Source: Synergistaceae bacterium
Lineage (GTDB): Bacteria; Synergistota; Synergistia; Synergistales; Aminobacteriaceae
Length of the DNA: 60,773 bases
NCBI GenBank assembly: GCA_012521675.1
Contig: JAAYLU010000027.1
Span: forward strand, 1 to 60,773
Reading direction: 5' to 3'
Position numbers and translations under genes: made by a program. Each line of letters starts with the position of its first letter. Position 1 is the stretch's first letter. Shown here in pieces: positions 26,055-34,394 of the stretch. The notes under the pieces are model-generated. The model saw only the letters and a program-made list of their open reading frames with translations, did no database searches and was not told the DNA's origin.

Positions 26055-26465
26055 TCAAGAGCCTTTCGCAAAAGTCGAATTCAGACAGTAGCACCTTGAA
26101 AATCGGCTCTGCTGTAGCTTACCCATGATATGTGTCAGCTGAGAGAGCGCGTACCGAAGCCGGGCCGCAACAAGCACCAATGCCGCTTTGCTGTCCGGAA
26201 AGCTCCCTACTACGTTGGTTTTTCTCCGGATCTCCCTGTTCAAACGCTCAAGAGCGCTTTCCCGTGACTCCTGGGAGAAGATCGCACGAAGCATTCGACC
26301 GACTTCTTCCGTCTTGTCCTTGGGAACGTCCTTCAGCGCGTTGCATTCGAAGTGGACGACACACTGCTGCCAGGTTGCTCCGGTAAACCGAGTGTCACAT
26401 TGTTTCGGTTCAAACCCTATCCACTCAAAATCAGAAGGAGCCTCTTGAAGAGCTTTTTAATGGCG
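26055..26465 (-). pseudogene. IS256-family transposase remnant
   Basis: Read on the minus strand, the fragment GATWQQCVVHFECNALKDVP and the segment ALERLNREIRRKTNVVGSFP are hallmarks of IS256/mutator transposases. In intact enzymes these two blocks are separated by well over 100 residues; here the chain jumps from FSQESRES to ALERLN, so roughly 60 or more residues are deleted, and the N-terminal half is missing. No terminal inverted repeats were found. It is the remains of an insertion. Confidence 0.8.
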
Positions 26466-26787
26466 GGGAAACCGGATTTCGACTTCCCAAGGAATATTTG
26501 GAATCCCTTGTGTCCCACTGGACGTAAGAAGGAACCTTGTAAAACATCAGCTTGTGCCTAACAGATCGACTTCCTTCTTTGCGAACTACCGAGAATTCCT
26601 CGGTAGTTGCCTCCTGAATCAATTCGCCTTCTTCATAGATGTTTTTCAGGTGAAGGGAGATATTGTCCACAGAGCACTGAAACAACCGAGCCATATCTAC
26701 CTGCGTCATCCACAGAGTTTCGTTGACCAGGCGAACATCTACTTTTGTCAGCCCGTCATCGGTGGCGTATCTGTTTTCGTTGGTCGG
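26431..26787 (-). pseudogene. rhuM-family N-terminal fragment
   Basis: Resembles the start of RhuM-type proteins: RYATDDGLTKVDVRLVNETL, then WMTQVDMARLFQCSVDNISL and HLKNIYEEGELI, then VRKEGSRSVRHKLMFY. After that point the family similarity stops and the frame runs into unrelated sequence joined to the transposase remnant, ending at 26431. No good start codon precedes the conserved part. A normal RhuM is two to three times longer, so this is a truncated relic. RhuM genes travel in accessory islands. Confidence 0.7.
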
Positions 26788-26840
26788 AAGGAGTCGCGTA
26801 CGACGTTGAGCTCGTCGATTATCATTAAGGAGTGTGCAGT

Positions 26841-27149
26841 ATGAAAAAACTCGATCCCGTGACGCCGGGGGAGCTTCTGCTCGAGGAGTTTCTGCAACCG
26901 ATGGGAATCAGCCGATACCGTCTTGCCAGAGAGATTGGAGTTCCCCCGCAGCGCATCGGGGAGATCGTCGCCGGGAAACGCTCGGTGACAGCGGACACCG
27001 ACTTAAGGCTGTGCAGGTTTTTCGGGCTGTCCAACGGCTATTGGCTGCGCGCCCAGGCCGCGTACGATACCGAAGTCGCAGAAAGAACGCTGGCCCCTGT
27101 ACTGCAAAAGATCAGACCCTGGGCGGAGCGTTCGGCGCAGAGGGCTTAG
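26841..27149 (+). CDS. higA: HigA-family antitoxin (XRE-type), without a toxin partner
   Basis: A 102-residue helix-turn-helix protein of the HigA/VapI addiction-module antidote family. It has PVTPGELLLEEFLQPMGIS near 5-23, YRLAREIGVPPQRIGEIVAG near 25-44, KRSVTADTDLRLCRFFGLSN and GYWLRAQAAYD. AAGGAG lies eight bases before the ATG. In higBA loci the HigB toxin gene comes first; here the upstream DNA is the rhuM and IS256 debris on the other strand, and no toxin frame is seen on either side. It may persist as a stand-alone regulator or be a leftover of a broken module. Confidence 0.88.
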   Translation: MKKLDPVTPGELLLEEFLQPMGISRYRLAREIGVPPQRIGEIVAGKRSVTADTDLRLCRFFGLSNGYWLRAQAAYDTEVAERTLAPVLQKIRPWAERSAQRA

Positions 27150-27200
27150 ACCCGAGGACGGCGCGGGCTTCCTTTTCGGGACAACAGGCATAAAAACACA

Positions 27201-27235
27201 GAGCGGGCGGAGCCGTTTCGAGGCCCCGGCCGCTC
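27201..27235. terminator. possible bidirectional terminator hairpin
   Basis: GAGCGG (27201-27206) pairs with CCGCTC (27230-27235), with further imperfect G/C pairing inside. On the minus strand a T-run (TTTTT) follows after five bases. It lies between the end of higA and the end of the convergent O-acylation operon. Confidence 0.4.
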
Positions 27236-27308
27236 TTCAATCCGTCCGAAGGGCGCGCGAACACTTGTGTGGTTCCGAACGGGCGTTCCTTTACCTCGTT
27301 CAGGTTGT

Positions 27309-28373
27309 TCAATCGCCGTCTTGTCCCGTCAGATTGTCGCGGAGGAAGACCAGGTGTTCCTCCAGGTTTTCTGGCGTCACTCTCACACCGAATTCCTCGA
27401 ACTCGTCGTCGATCGGCAGACCGTAAATTCTACGAATTATCGCCCTGCACACCAACGGCGAGTAGTGATGGGCATCCTTGTAGTTAAAATTATTCATGGT
27501 CACATCATTGTGGTACATGAAATTCCAGACCTCGCCGAAGACCTCAACCACCCCGGAGATCCACCTTGTGTAATCATCCAGCCTCCCTTCCTCGATTAAT
27601 AGCCGGAGCAGGTTAGAGCTGACTGGAGTGGTGAATACGATGAACCTCGTGTCCGGGAAGGCTTCTTTCAGCTCGGTGAATGTCGGCCTGAGATCGAGGT
27701 ATTCGTAGGTTTTGCCGTAGACCTGTTCTCGATATCTAGCTACGTCTGAGGCAACAGAGTTGAGAATAGCATTTTCTGGTCTAGGAATGGGCATTTGTCG
27801 TCCGAATATTTTTCTATTACCTCGTTCGTATGCGTCAAGGAGGTCTCTCGTTATAAGATCCCGCTTGATGTTAGAGAGTGAGCGACGAAGAAGAGACATG
27901 CTGAACAGAGTTCTATATCGATAGCCGGGCAGAGCCGCGTTTTTTACGTATTCCTCTGGATGAGAGAAGCTCCCGGGGTTTGCTCCGTTCGTTTCGGCAA
28001 AACTTAGCCCCAATACCATGGTTATGATGGGTTTTGTGTCCCCCTCAGAAATAAACCGAAGGTACGGCAGGAATTCCGACGACCTCATGCTACTGGTCGA
28101 GAAATTAAAGGCATTTCCCGGAACATCTCTTGGGTCAGTATAAGTTACTCGGCTGTTGCCCAAGATTAACGTGTCGTAAGCGTGATTATTGAACGTCAGA
28201 AAATTAGTCTTTTGCTGTCGTTCGTCAAAACCGGTCTGATAGCGCCCTATCAGAATCTCATGATCGAAGCACCAGTAGGGGTCCACCATGTAGTTCAATA
28301 GGGGGACCGGTACTATGAGAATTACGGCAGCTATGAATATCTGCAAGATCCTCTTCCTGTAAAAGTTCTTCAT
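27309..28373 (-). CDS. membrane-anchored SGNH-like protein of a polysaccharide O-acylation system
   Basis: A 354-residue protein with one N-terminal membrane anchor (ILQIFIAAVILIVPVPLL, near 9-26) and a large extracytoplasmic domain. It carries an SGNH-type block I variant DTLILGNSRVTY near 66-77 and a late D-x-x-H pair in YKDAHHYSPLVCRAI, as in AlgX/AlgJ-like partners of MBOAT acyltransferases. It would receive or transfer acyl groups onto an exported polysaccharide. An alternative start at 28388 would share one base with the upstream stop (TGATG), but has no ribosome site; GGGGG lies eight bases before the ATG at 28373. The last gene of the pair; the polymer is unknown. Confidence 0.7.
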   Translation of the reverse strand: MKNFYRKRILQIFIAAVILIVPVPLLNYMVDPYWCFDHEILIGRYQTGFDERQQKTNFLTFNNHAYDTLILGNSRVTYTDPRDVPGNAFNFSTSSMRSSEFLPYLRFISEGDTKPIITMVLGLSFAETNGANPGSFSHPEEYVKNAALPGYRYRTLFSMSLLRRSLSNIKRDLITRDLLDAYERGNRKIFGRQMPIPRPENAILNSVASDVARYREQVYGKTYEYLDLRPTFTELKEAFPDTRFIVFTTPVSSNLLRLLIEEGRLDDYTRWISGVVEVFGEVWNFMYHNDVTMNNFNYKDAHHYSPLVCRAIIRRIYGLPIDDEFEEFGVRVTPENLEEHLVFLRDNLTGQDGD

Positions 28374-28387
28374 CCCCCTGGCCCCCA

Positions 28388-29885
28388 TCAGAATTGAAAA
28401 TACAGGAACTCGGAAATCCGGTCCAGCGAGCAGACGCTCATCGCCAAGATCAATCCTAAAAACATGGCGTGTGCGAGCGTGAGCTTGTTTCGTCTGAAGC
28501 GGCTTTGCGTCCATTCGAAGCTGTTGGGCAGAGAGATCACCACCAGGGTGCAGGCGGCAAGCACGAGCACCTGCCACTTGCCCGCGACCAGTGCCCACGT
28601 GTTCGGCCATTCGATTTTGACGCCCATTGAGAGGAGGGAATCGCGAAGCCACGGAAACGGCGCCCAGTGCGGAGGTAGAATTGTTCCGTTAAGGCCGACC
28701 ATGCCGGAGAGTATCTCCCACGACCGGGCGAATGACGTGGACCTAAAGAAGACCCACGCGAAGACGACTGAGAGGAAGGTGGTCAGCCAGTATATTGGAA
28801 CAAGTATACGGGGGGGGGGTAATCTTCAAAGTGGAAACCATCCTTCTGTAGGTATGGTTGATCACCAGGTAAATTCCGTGAAGCCCGCCCCACACGACGA
28901 AGTTCCAGGATGCCCCGTGCCATAGCCCCCCGAGCAGCATGGTGATCATGATGTTGATGTTTCTGCGCACCTTGCCGCAGCGATTCCCGCCGAGAGGGAT
29001 GTAGAGGTAGTCGCGCAGGAAGGATGAGAGGGTGATGTGCCATCGGCGCCAGAAGTCGCTTATCGACAGAGCCTTGTAGGGGGAGTTGAAGTTGATGGCC
29101 AATTCGATGTTGAACAGCCGGCCGAGCCCCACAGCCATGTCCGAGTAGCCGGAGAAGTCGAAGTAGATTTGAAAGGTATAGGATAGAACTCCCCCCCACG
29201 CCTCTACCAGGGTCAATGTGTCGCCCGAGTCAAACACAGCCGCGACCCAGGGTGAGAGTGTGTCGGCTATCACGACCTTTTTGAAGAGCCCGAGCGCGAG
29301 GAGGGCTATCCCAATGGCAGTGTTGCGGTAGCTCATGCCGAAGGTGCGCAGCCGTCCGAACTGGGGAAGTATATCCTCGTAGCGGACTATGGGCCCCGCT
29401 ATGAGCTGGGGAAAGAAGGTGACGAAGAGTGCGTACTGGGTGAACACGTGTTCTTTGGCGAGCCCCTTGGAGCAGTCGATCAAGTAGGCGATCTGCTGAA
29501 ATGTGAAAAAGGAGATGCCAAGCGGCAGGAATATGTCCCGCGCGACCCACTCTCTTCCGAAAATCCAGGCGATGTTCGAGATCATGAAATTCGCGTACTT
29601 GAAGTAGGCGATCAGCAGGAGGTTCACCGCTACTCCGCTATAAAGCCATATGTCCCTGCGACGGCCGGAAGATCGCTCGATCAGCCGCCCCCAAGAGTAG
29701 TTGAACAGGATGGAGAAGAGGATGAGGAAGAAAAAAGGCGGATTCCAGTAGGAGTAGAAAACGAACGAAGCTACCAGCAGGACAGCCAAAGCGACGTCGA
29801 TCACACGCGCCCTGCAGGCCAGCCGGAAGAGAATCCAGGTTATGGGCAGAAAGACAAACAGGAACTCGAATGAGTTGAATAACAG
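28388..29885 (-). CDS. AlgI-like MBOAT O-acyltransferase, out of frame at a C10 run
   Basis: A multi-spanning acyltransferase that moves acetyl or similar groups across the membrane for surface polysaccharide. Diagnostic blocks are FFPQLIAGPIVRYEDILPQF, DFSGYSDMAVGLGRLFNIEL, FWRRWHITLSSFLRDYLYIP and the catalytic-His segment LGGLWHGASWNFVVWGGLHG. As sequenced, the frame leaves the family sequence at a run of ten C (minus strand, 28819-28810) and stops at 28743, giving 380 residues. With nine C it would continue in the family frame (RILVPIYWLTTFLSVVFAWV and onward) to a stop at 28388, giving 471 residues. The start is placed at a CTG (29885) nine bases after GGAGG because the family-typical LFNSFEFLFVFLP begins there; a GTG at 29804 would cut it off. 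Confidence 0.75.
28810..28819. repeat. ten-base homopolymer (G on plus, C on minus) inside the MBOAT gene
   Basis: The only homopolymer of this length noticed in the window. It lies in the coding strand as C10 between the sixth and seventh predicted helix regions. C9 (or C12) restores the full frame; C10 truncates it. The length and place fit either a slippage-driven on/off switch or a sequencing/assembly indel. Confidence 0.9.
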
Positions 29886-29973
29886 TTCAATTAGCCTCCA
29901 CTTCTCTTGGTCTGCAACGGCTCGTTATGCTCATTGCGGAGAGAAAAGCCAACAAGCACGAGATCCCTCCCCG

Positions 29974-30192
29974 TCACTCCATGCGGTGGAAGGAGGTGGT
30001 CTCGATGCGCTCGGACTCGCACAGGGCGCGGACACGTTCCTCCTCCTCGCAGGGGAAGTCGCAGGCCAGGCCACAGCTTGCGGAGATGCTGCGCGGCACG
30101 GGGACTATCTTCGCCTTAATCCCGTGTTTGCGGCATACCCGCTCGAACAGGACGGCCATGCTGGTTATCTCGAACGTCGCCAGGCAGCGCAT
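29974..30192 (-). CDS. DUF3343 family small protein
   Basis: A 72-residue protein with the DUF3343 pattern: LATFEITSMAVLFERVCRKH near 4-23, KIVPVPRSISASCGLACDF near 28-46. The conserved SCG cysteine is the likely functional residue; the family is annotated as putative selenium/sulfur carrier-like, without firm proof. It starts 11 bases after the larC stop and so probably belongs to the same transcript. The ribosome site is weak. Confidence 0.8.
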   Translation of the reverse strand: MRCLATFEITSMAVLFERVCRKHGIKAKIVPVPRSISASCGLACDFPCEEEERVRALCESERIETTSFHRME

Positions 30193-30202
30193 ACCGTTAT
30201 CT

Positions 30203-31426
30203 TTATTCGTCGCCGTACTCGGCTAGAAGCAGCTCGCGCATATCGGACAGGGGTATGTTTTGCTCGGCGGACATGCGGCTCACGTCCTCGTACTCCGGGT
30301 TGACCCGGGTTCCGTCGCCGGTGCGGGCGATCTTGTAGCGGGCCCTGCCCCATTTCGTCTCCCTCTCGACGACCTCCGCGTTCGCCTTGAGCCTCCGAAC
30401 CGTGTGCATCCGCACTCCCAGAGTGGTGGTCTCTCGGATGATCAGCCGGGCGAACTTCTCCTCCGACCCGAGGTTGCACAGGCAACCAAGAGTCGTCGCC
30501 GGACGGCCCTTCTTCATGAGGATGGGGGTCGCCCAAGCGTCCAGGGCGCCCTCGGCCATCAGCCTCTCGATCACGGGGGAGTAGTACTGAGGGTTCATGT
30601 CGTCGATGTTGGTCTCGATTATTACCCCTGAGTCGCGAAGGAAGCCGTCCTCGGCGGTCTCGTCCGCCTCAAGCAGCATCACTCGCAGGACGTTGGGTAT
30701 GTCGCTCTCCCTGTCGCCCGCTCCCTTGCCGCTTGCGAGCAGCTTTCCGTTCGGGATGGGGCCGAACGACTCGGCCAGCATTCGGACCAGCAGAGCTCCC
30801 GTCGGAGTGACCCTCTCCATGGGGCCTCCCTCGACCCTGACCGGCAGGCCTTCGAGCAGCTCCGCTGTGGCGGGAGCCGGTACGGGAAGAATCCCGTGGG
30901 CGCACTTTATCGTGCCGTGCCCTACGTTCAGCGGCGACGAGACGACCCTGTCGACCTCTGCCATCTCCAGCAAGACGAAGGCGCCGATTATGTCCACTAT
31001 GGAGTCGATGGCGCCGACCTCGTGGAAGTGTACCTCCTCGGGGGGCATGCCGTGCACCTTGCCTTCGGCCTCGGCCAGCAGGCGAAACGCCTTGACACTG
31101 CGTTCCTTCACCTGGAGCGACAACGGGCTTGCGTCGATTATCGCGAGTATGTCTGACAAACCTCTGTGAGGGTGGTCCTCGAAGGACGCAACATTAACCT
31201 TGGCCGCCGCGATCCCTCCCCGCGAGGTGCGGGCTACGGTTATCGACGGGTGCTTCCGCGGGCCCTCGCCGTGGTGGTGAGAATGATGGCCATGTCCTTG
31301 CGGAAAGAGCACTAGCTCCCGCATTGTCCGAAGGAACTCGGCCTCGTCCAGTCCAAGGTCCAGCATAGCGCCTAGGAACATGTCCCCCGCGATGCCGGCG
31401 AAGCAGTCGAGGTAGAGCGTTCTCAT
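30203..31426 (-). CDS. larC: LarC-type nickel insertion protein
   Basis: A 407-residue LarC/DUF111 protein. In lactate racemase maturation LarC is a CTP-dependent cyclometallase that puts nickel into the pincer cofactor. It shows the family opening MRTLYLDCFAGIAGDMFLGA, the His-rich loop GHGHHSHHHGEG near 45-56, PPEEVHFHEVGAIDSIVDI near 110-128 and the C-terminal IETNIDDMNPQYYSPVIERL. The start at 31426 has GGAGG six bases upstream and overlaps the previous stop. LarA, LarB and LarE are not in the window. Some bacteria carry LarC for other LarA-like enzymes, so the target is open. Confidence 0.92.
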   Translation of the reverse strand: MRTLYLDCFAGIAGDMFLGAMLDLGLDEAEFLRTMRELVLFPQGHGHHSHHHGEGPRKHPSITVARTSRGGIAAAKVNVASFEDHPHRGLSDILAIIDASPLSLQVKERSVKAFRLLAEAEGKVHGMPPEEVHFHEVGAIDSIVDIIGAFVLLEMAEVDRVVSSPLNVGHGTIKCAHGILPVPAPATAELLEGLPVRVEGGPMERVTPTGALLVRMLAESFGPIPNGKLLASGKGAGDRESDIPNVLRVMLLEADETAEDGFLRDSGVIIETNIDDMNPQYYSPVIERLMAEGALDAWATPILMKKGRPATTLGCLCNLGSEEKFARLIIRETTTLGVRMHTVRRLKANAEVVERETKWGRARYKIARTGDGTRVNPEYEDVSRMSAEQNIPLSDMRELLLAEYGDE

Positions 31427-32007
31427 TCGACGACCTCCAACTCCATGTCCTTGGTGCACTGCTTCCCGGAGGTATTGTCCACCACTACCCACGATAGCAC
31501 ATGCTTGCCTACCGGCCACTCGGACAGGTCCAGGATGACGGTGAACCACACGTCGCGGACGCGGCTCTTCAGGATGTGCTCGTGGCTGATGATGCCCTTG
31601 TCCTCCGCCACGACCTTTCCCTTGTCGTCCTTTACGAGCAGGTCGAGGGAGAGGCTGATATGATATTGGTCGTCCTTGATTCCCAGCTTGAAGTTGTCCA
31701 CCTCGAGGTAGACCGTCGGCTTGTCGGCCTTCTTGAAGACGCTGGTTTCCTCCTCGGTGTAGAGTCCGTATCCCCGCACCTCCTTGACGAAAAGGCCTTT
31801 TAGGAAGACTATTTCATCGGGGTTTTGCCCGGCGGCGGACTCGCCCGCTTGGGCGGCGGCCGTGCAGACGAGGACGGCGGCGAGGATTATGAGAATATGT
31901 TTGATAAACGGCGTGCTTCCCGTGGAAGCGCAGCCCCTCCGAGTTGAAAGGAACGGCGATAGTGTCACAGTATGCAGCCCCCTTGAAAAAGAAGTTTTGA
32001 TCTCCAA
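31423..32007 (-). CDS. secreted protein of unknown function
   Basis: Up to 194 residues. A hydrophobic signal sequence (HILIILAAVLVCTAAAQA) sits around residues 37-54 of the longest frame, which is too far from an ATG at 32007 to be typical. The true start may be a GTG at 31968 (VTLSPFLS) or another alternative codon; none has a clear ribosome site. The mature part is a beta-rich domain of about 135 residues with an alternating pattern (TVYLEVDNFKLGIKDDQYHI) and no cysteine pair except one near the end. No family was recognised. It overlaps larC in an ATGA, so a link with nickel-cofactor maturation or a shared substrate is possible. Confidence 0.65.
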   Translation of the reverse strand: MEIKTSFSRGLHTVTLSPFLSTRRGCASTGSTPFIKHILIILAAVLVCTAAAQAGESAAGQNPDEIVFLKGLFVKEVRGYGLYTEEETSVFKKADKPTVYLEVDNFKLGIKDDQYHISLSLDLLVKDDKGKVVAEDKGIISHEHILKSRVRDVWFTVILDLSEWPVGKHVLSWVVVDNTSGKQCTKDMELEVVE

Positions 32008-32155
32008 GGCATTATATAGGCTTTTTCATCCTCGGGCTAGGGAATTTTACGGTTTTCCGGGAGAAAAGACCTTTTTGTTGAGCCGAAATACCCGTTTCAT
32101 CAAATGCAAAGGTCACGATATTGCAGGGACCTCACGACAGGCGAGGAGAGTGCGC

Positions 32156-32809
32156 ATGAAGATAGGCTATTCGGAAGAACTGCTTTTTCTTGAAGACGAG
32201 ACCGATTGTATCGGCTCGGACGGACGCATCCGCGGATTCTTCGACGGGGCGTCGCGAGGAAACCCGGGCGACGCCGGTGCGGGGGCTCTGCTGGTCGATG
32301 CGTTGGGCGAGGTGATCTGGAGCTGCGCCAGGCCGCTGGGGAGGAGGACGAACAACGAGGCGGAGTACGATGCCCTGATCATCCTGCTGGAGGAGATCCG
32401 CGAGCGGGGGCTGAGGTCGGTCGCTATAAGCGGGGACAGCAGCCTGGTTGTCAAGCAGGTCACAGGCGCGTGGAAGATAAAAGAACCTCGCCTCAGGCCG
32501 CTTGCCGAGCGGGCGCTGGAACTGCTGACGGAGACAGAAAGCTCCCTGTCGTGGGTCCCGAGGGAGGAGAACAGGGAGGCTGACAGACTCTCCAACCAGG
32601 CCATCGATGGAGAGAAGCGAAGTCGAGCGACCGACGCTTCTCCTTTTCCGGCAGAGAGGTTGGAGCATGTAGCCGGAGGAATTTACATAGCCCACGGAAG
32701 CGAGGACTACGCTGTGGATCTCGTCCACGGGGCCTGTACCTGTCCGTCGTTTCAGCACAGGAGATGCTGCAAGCATCTGGACGCCGCCAGGAGGCTTGCC
32801 GAGGGTTAA
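32156..32809 (+). CDS. ribonuclease H-like protein with C-terminal SWIM zinc finger
   Basis: A 217-residue protein. Residues 25-150 form an RNase H fold of the prokaryotic type-1 (archaeal-like) kind, with catalytic acids Asp30 in FFDGASRGNPG, Glu70 in RRTNNEAEYDAL, Asp94 in ISGDSSLVVKQ and Asp143 in READRLSNQAI. Residues about 165-217 add a SWIM-type zinc finger, with the CxC...CxH pattern made by Cys194, Cys196, Cys205 and His207 (CTCPSFQHRRCCKHLDA). GAGGAG lies seven bases before the ATG. It would cut RNA in RNA-DNA hybrids; the finger may add nucleic-acid binding. It converges on and overlaps the ABC ATPase gene by four bases. Confidence 0.85.
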   Translation: MKIGYSEELLFLEDETDCIGSDGRIRGFFDGASRGNPGDAGAGALLVDALGEVIWSCARPLGRRTNNEAEYDALIILLEEIRERGLRSVAISGDSSLVVKQVTGAWKIKEPRLRPLAERALELLTETESSLSWVPREENREADRLSNQAIDGEKRSRATDASPFPAERLEHVAGGIYIAHGSEDYAVDLVHGACTCPSFQHRRCCKHLDAARRLAEG

Positions 32810-33597
32810 AACCGGTCCTTCAGCAGCGGGGTGAGCCTCGGCAGGGCCGAGGCGAGCGCACGGGTGTAGGAATGTCGCGGCGAGTCGAGAAATCCCGCCG
32901 TGGAACCCTCCTCTACGAGGACTCCCTTGTGCAGTACAATCCCCCTGGCGGCGGCCCTTCGCGCCAGGAAGAGATCGTGCGTTACGAAGATCATGGACAT
33001 GCCCGCCCTCTGCCTCTCGCCGAGTATCTCCAGGATCTCACCCCTGGTCGACGCGTCCTGCATGCTGGTGGGCTCGTCGCACAGAAGAAGCTCCGGCTCC
33101 AGGACGAGCGCCCTCGCCAGTGCGACCCTCTGGCGCTGCCCTCCGGAGAGGGACAGGCGCACCTTAGACGACATCAGCTCGGTTCCGAGGCCGAGCTCCT
33201 CCAGGAGCGACCTGGCGCGTCTCTCGCCCTCCCGCCTCTCTCCCCGGCCCTTTACGATGAGCCACGGCTCCATGACCGCCTCCAGCACGGTGAGCGAAGG
33301 AGGCAGAGCGCCGTAGGGGTCCTGCGGGACCACCGAACAGCGCTGCCTCAGCCCGGTCAGCCTCTCGCCGTGTGCGCTCCGCAGGTCGACGCCGAAGAGG
33401 GAGACGCTGCCCGAGTCGGGCTCGACGTGCGCCGAGATGCACCTGAGAAGGGTGGTCTTGCCGCTGCCGGACTCGCCTATTACCGAAAGGCTTTCCCCAC
33501 GCTCCAGTTTGAACGAGGCACCGTCAAGGGCCCTGACCCGCCCTCTGCCGCCGGGGCGGAGGAAGTCCACGACGAGGCCGTCCACCTCGAGGATCAT
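32806..33597 (-). CDS. dipeptide/nickel-type ABC importer ATPase (DppF/OppF-like)
   Basis: A 263-residue ATPase. Walker A GESGSGKTT near 41-49, Q-loop VVPQDPYGAL, signature LSGGQRQRV, Walker B LLLCDEPTSMQDAS and the switch His in FVTHDL. The C-terminal SPRHSYTRALASALPRL is the oligopeptide-family extension, though without the cysteine cluster that binds iron-sulfur in some members. It is the last gene of a five-gene importer operon, overlapping the DppD-like ATPase by four bases. Confidence 0.92.
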   Translation of the reverse strand: MILEVDGLVVDFLRPGGRGRVRALDGASFKLERGESLSVIGESGSGKTTLLRCISAHVEPDSGSVSLFGVDLRSAHGERLTGLRQRCSVVPQDPYGALPPSLTVLEAVMEPWLIVKGRGERREGERRARSLLEELGLGTELMSSKVRLSLSGGQRQRVALARALVLEPELLLCDEPTSMQDASTRGEILEILGERQRAGMSMIFVTHDLFLARRAAARGIVLHKGVLVEEGSTAGFLDSPRHSYTRALASALPRLTPLLKDRF

Positions 33598-34394
33598 CGC
33601 TCTCCCTCCCTCTCAAGATCGAGCAGGGCATTCACCAGCTCGGCGGAATGCTCGCTTTTCGGGCGGGCGACTATCTCCCCCGGGGTTCCCTCCTCGGCCA
33701 GTTCCCCATCCTTCATAATCAGCAGGCGCGAGCAGGCGGACGCCGCCAGCGGCAGATCGTGAGAGACCAGCAGCATTCCAACCCCGCTTGACTCCACCAG
33801 CCCCTTCAGCTCGTCTATGATCGCCTTTTGCGTGACCACGTCAAGCGCGGTGGTAGGTTCGTCGCACAGCAGCCAGTCCGGGTCGCACGCCAGTGCCAGG
33901 GCGATGGCGGCCCTCTGCTTCTGTCCCCCCGAGAGCTCGTGGGGATAGCGGTCCGCGCAGGAGGGGTCCAAGCCCGCAGAGGCGAACAGCCTCTCCGTCC
34001 TCTCACTCGCCGCTTGCCCCGTCATCCCCAGGTGGATGTCAAGCACCTCCTCCACGTGAGCGCCGACGGTGATCACGGGCGTGAAGGAGTTCATCGCGCC
34101 CTGCGGGACGATGGCGATCCTGCGCCAGCGCAGTTCGTTCAGCTCGTCCTCGTTTAATGAGAGCAGGTTCGTTCCGTCGAGCAGTATCTCGCCGCCGACC
34201 CTGGTGCCCGCGGGCAATAGCCCCGGTATCGACATCAGCACGGTGCTCTTGCCGCTTCCCGACTCGCCCGCCAACGCGCAGAGCTCGCCCTTTCTCAACG
34301 TCAGAGAGAGCCCCCTGACCGCCTCCGTCTCGCTCCCCGCACCCCGGTCGGTCGCTCGCGTGTAGGTCACCGACAGGTCTCTTATCTCGATCAT
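33594..34394 (-). CDS. dipeptide/nickel-type ABC importer ATPase (DppD/OppD-like)
   Basis: A 266-residue ATPase. The start at 34394 (MIEIRDLSVTY) overlaps the permease stop by four bases. Walker A GESGSGKST near 45-53, Q-loop IVPQGAMNSFTPV, signature LSGGQKQRA, Walker B LLCDEPTTALD and switch His in LLVSHDL. It ends shorter than typical OppD, with a brief tail (HSAELVNALLDLEREGER). It pairs with the ATPase downstream to drive the two permeases upstream. Confidence 0.92.
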   Translation of the reverse strand: MIEIRDLSVTYTRATDRGAGSETEAVRGLSLTLRKGELCALAGESGSGKSTVLMSIPGLLPAGTRVGGEILLDGTNLLSLNEDELNELRWRRIAIVPQGAMNSFTPVITVGAHVEEVLDIHLGMTGQAASERTERLFASAGLDPSCADRYPHELSGGQKQRAAIALALACDPDWLLCDEPTTALDVVTQKAIIDELKGLVESSGVGMLLVSHDLPLAASACSRLLIMKDGELAEEGTPGEIVARPKSEHSAELVNALLDLEREGER

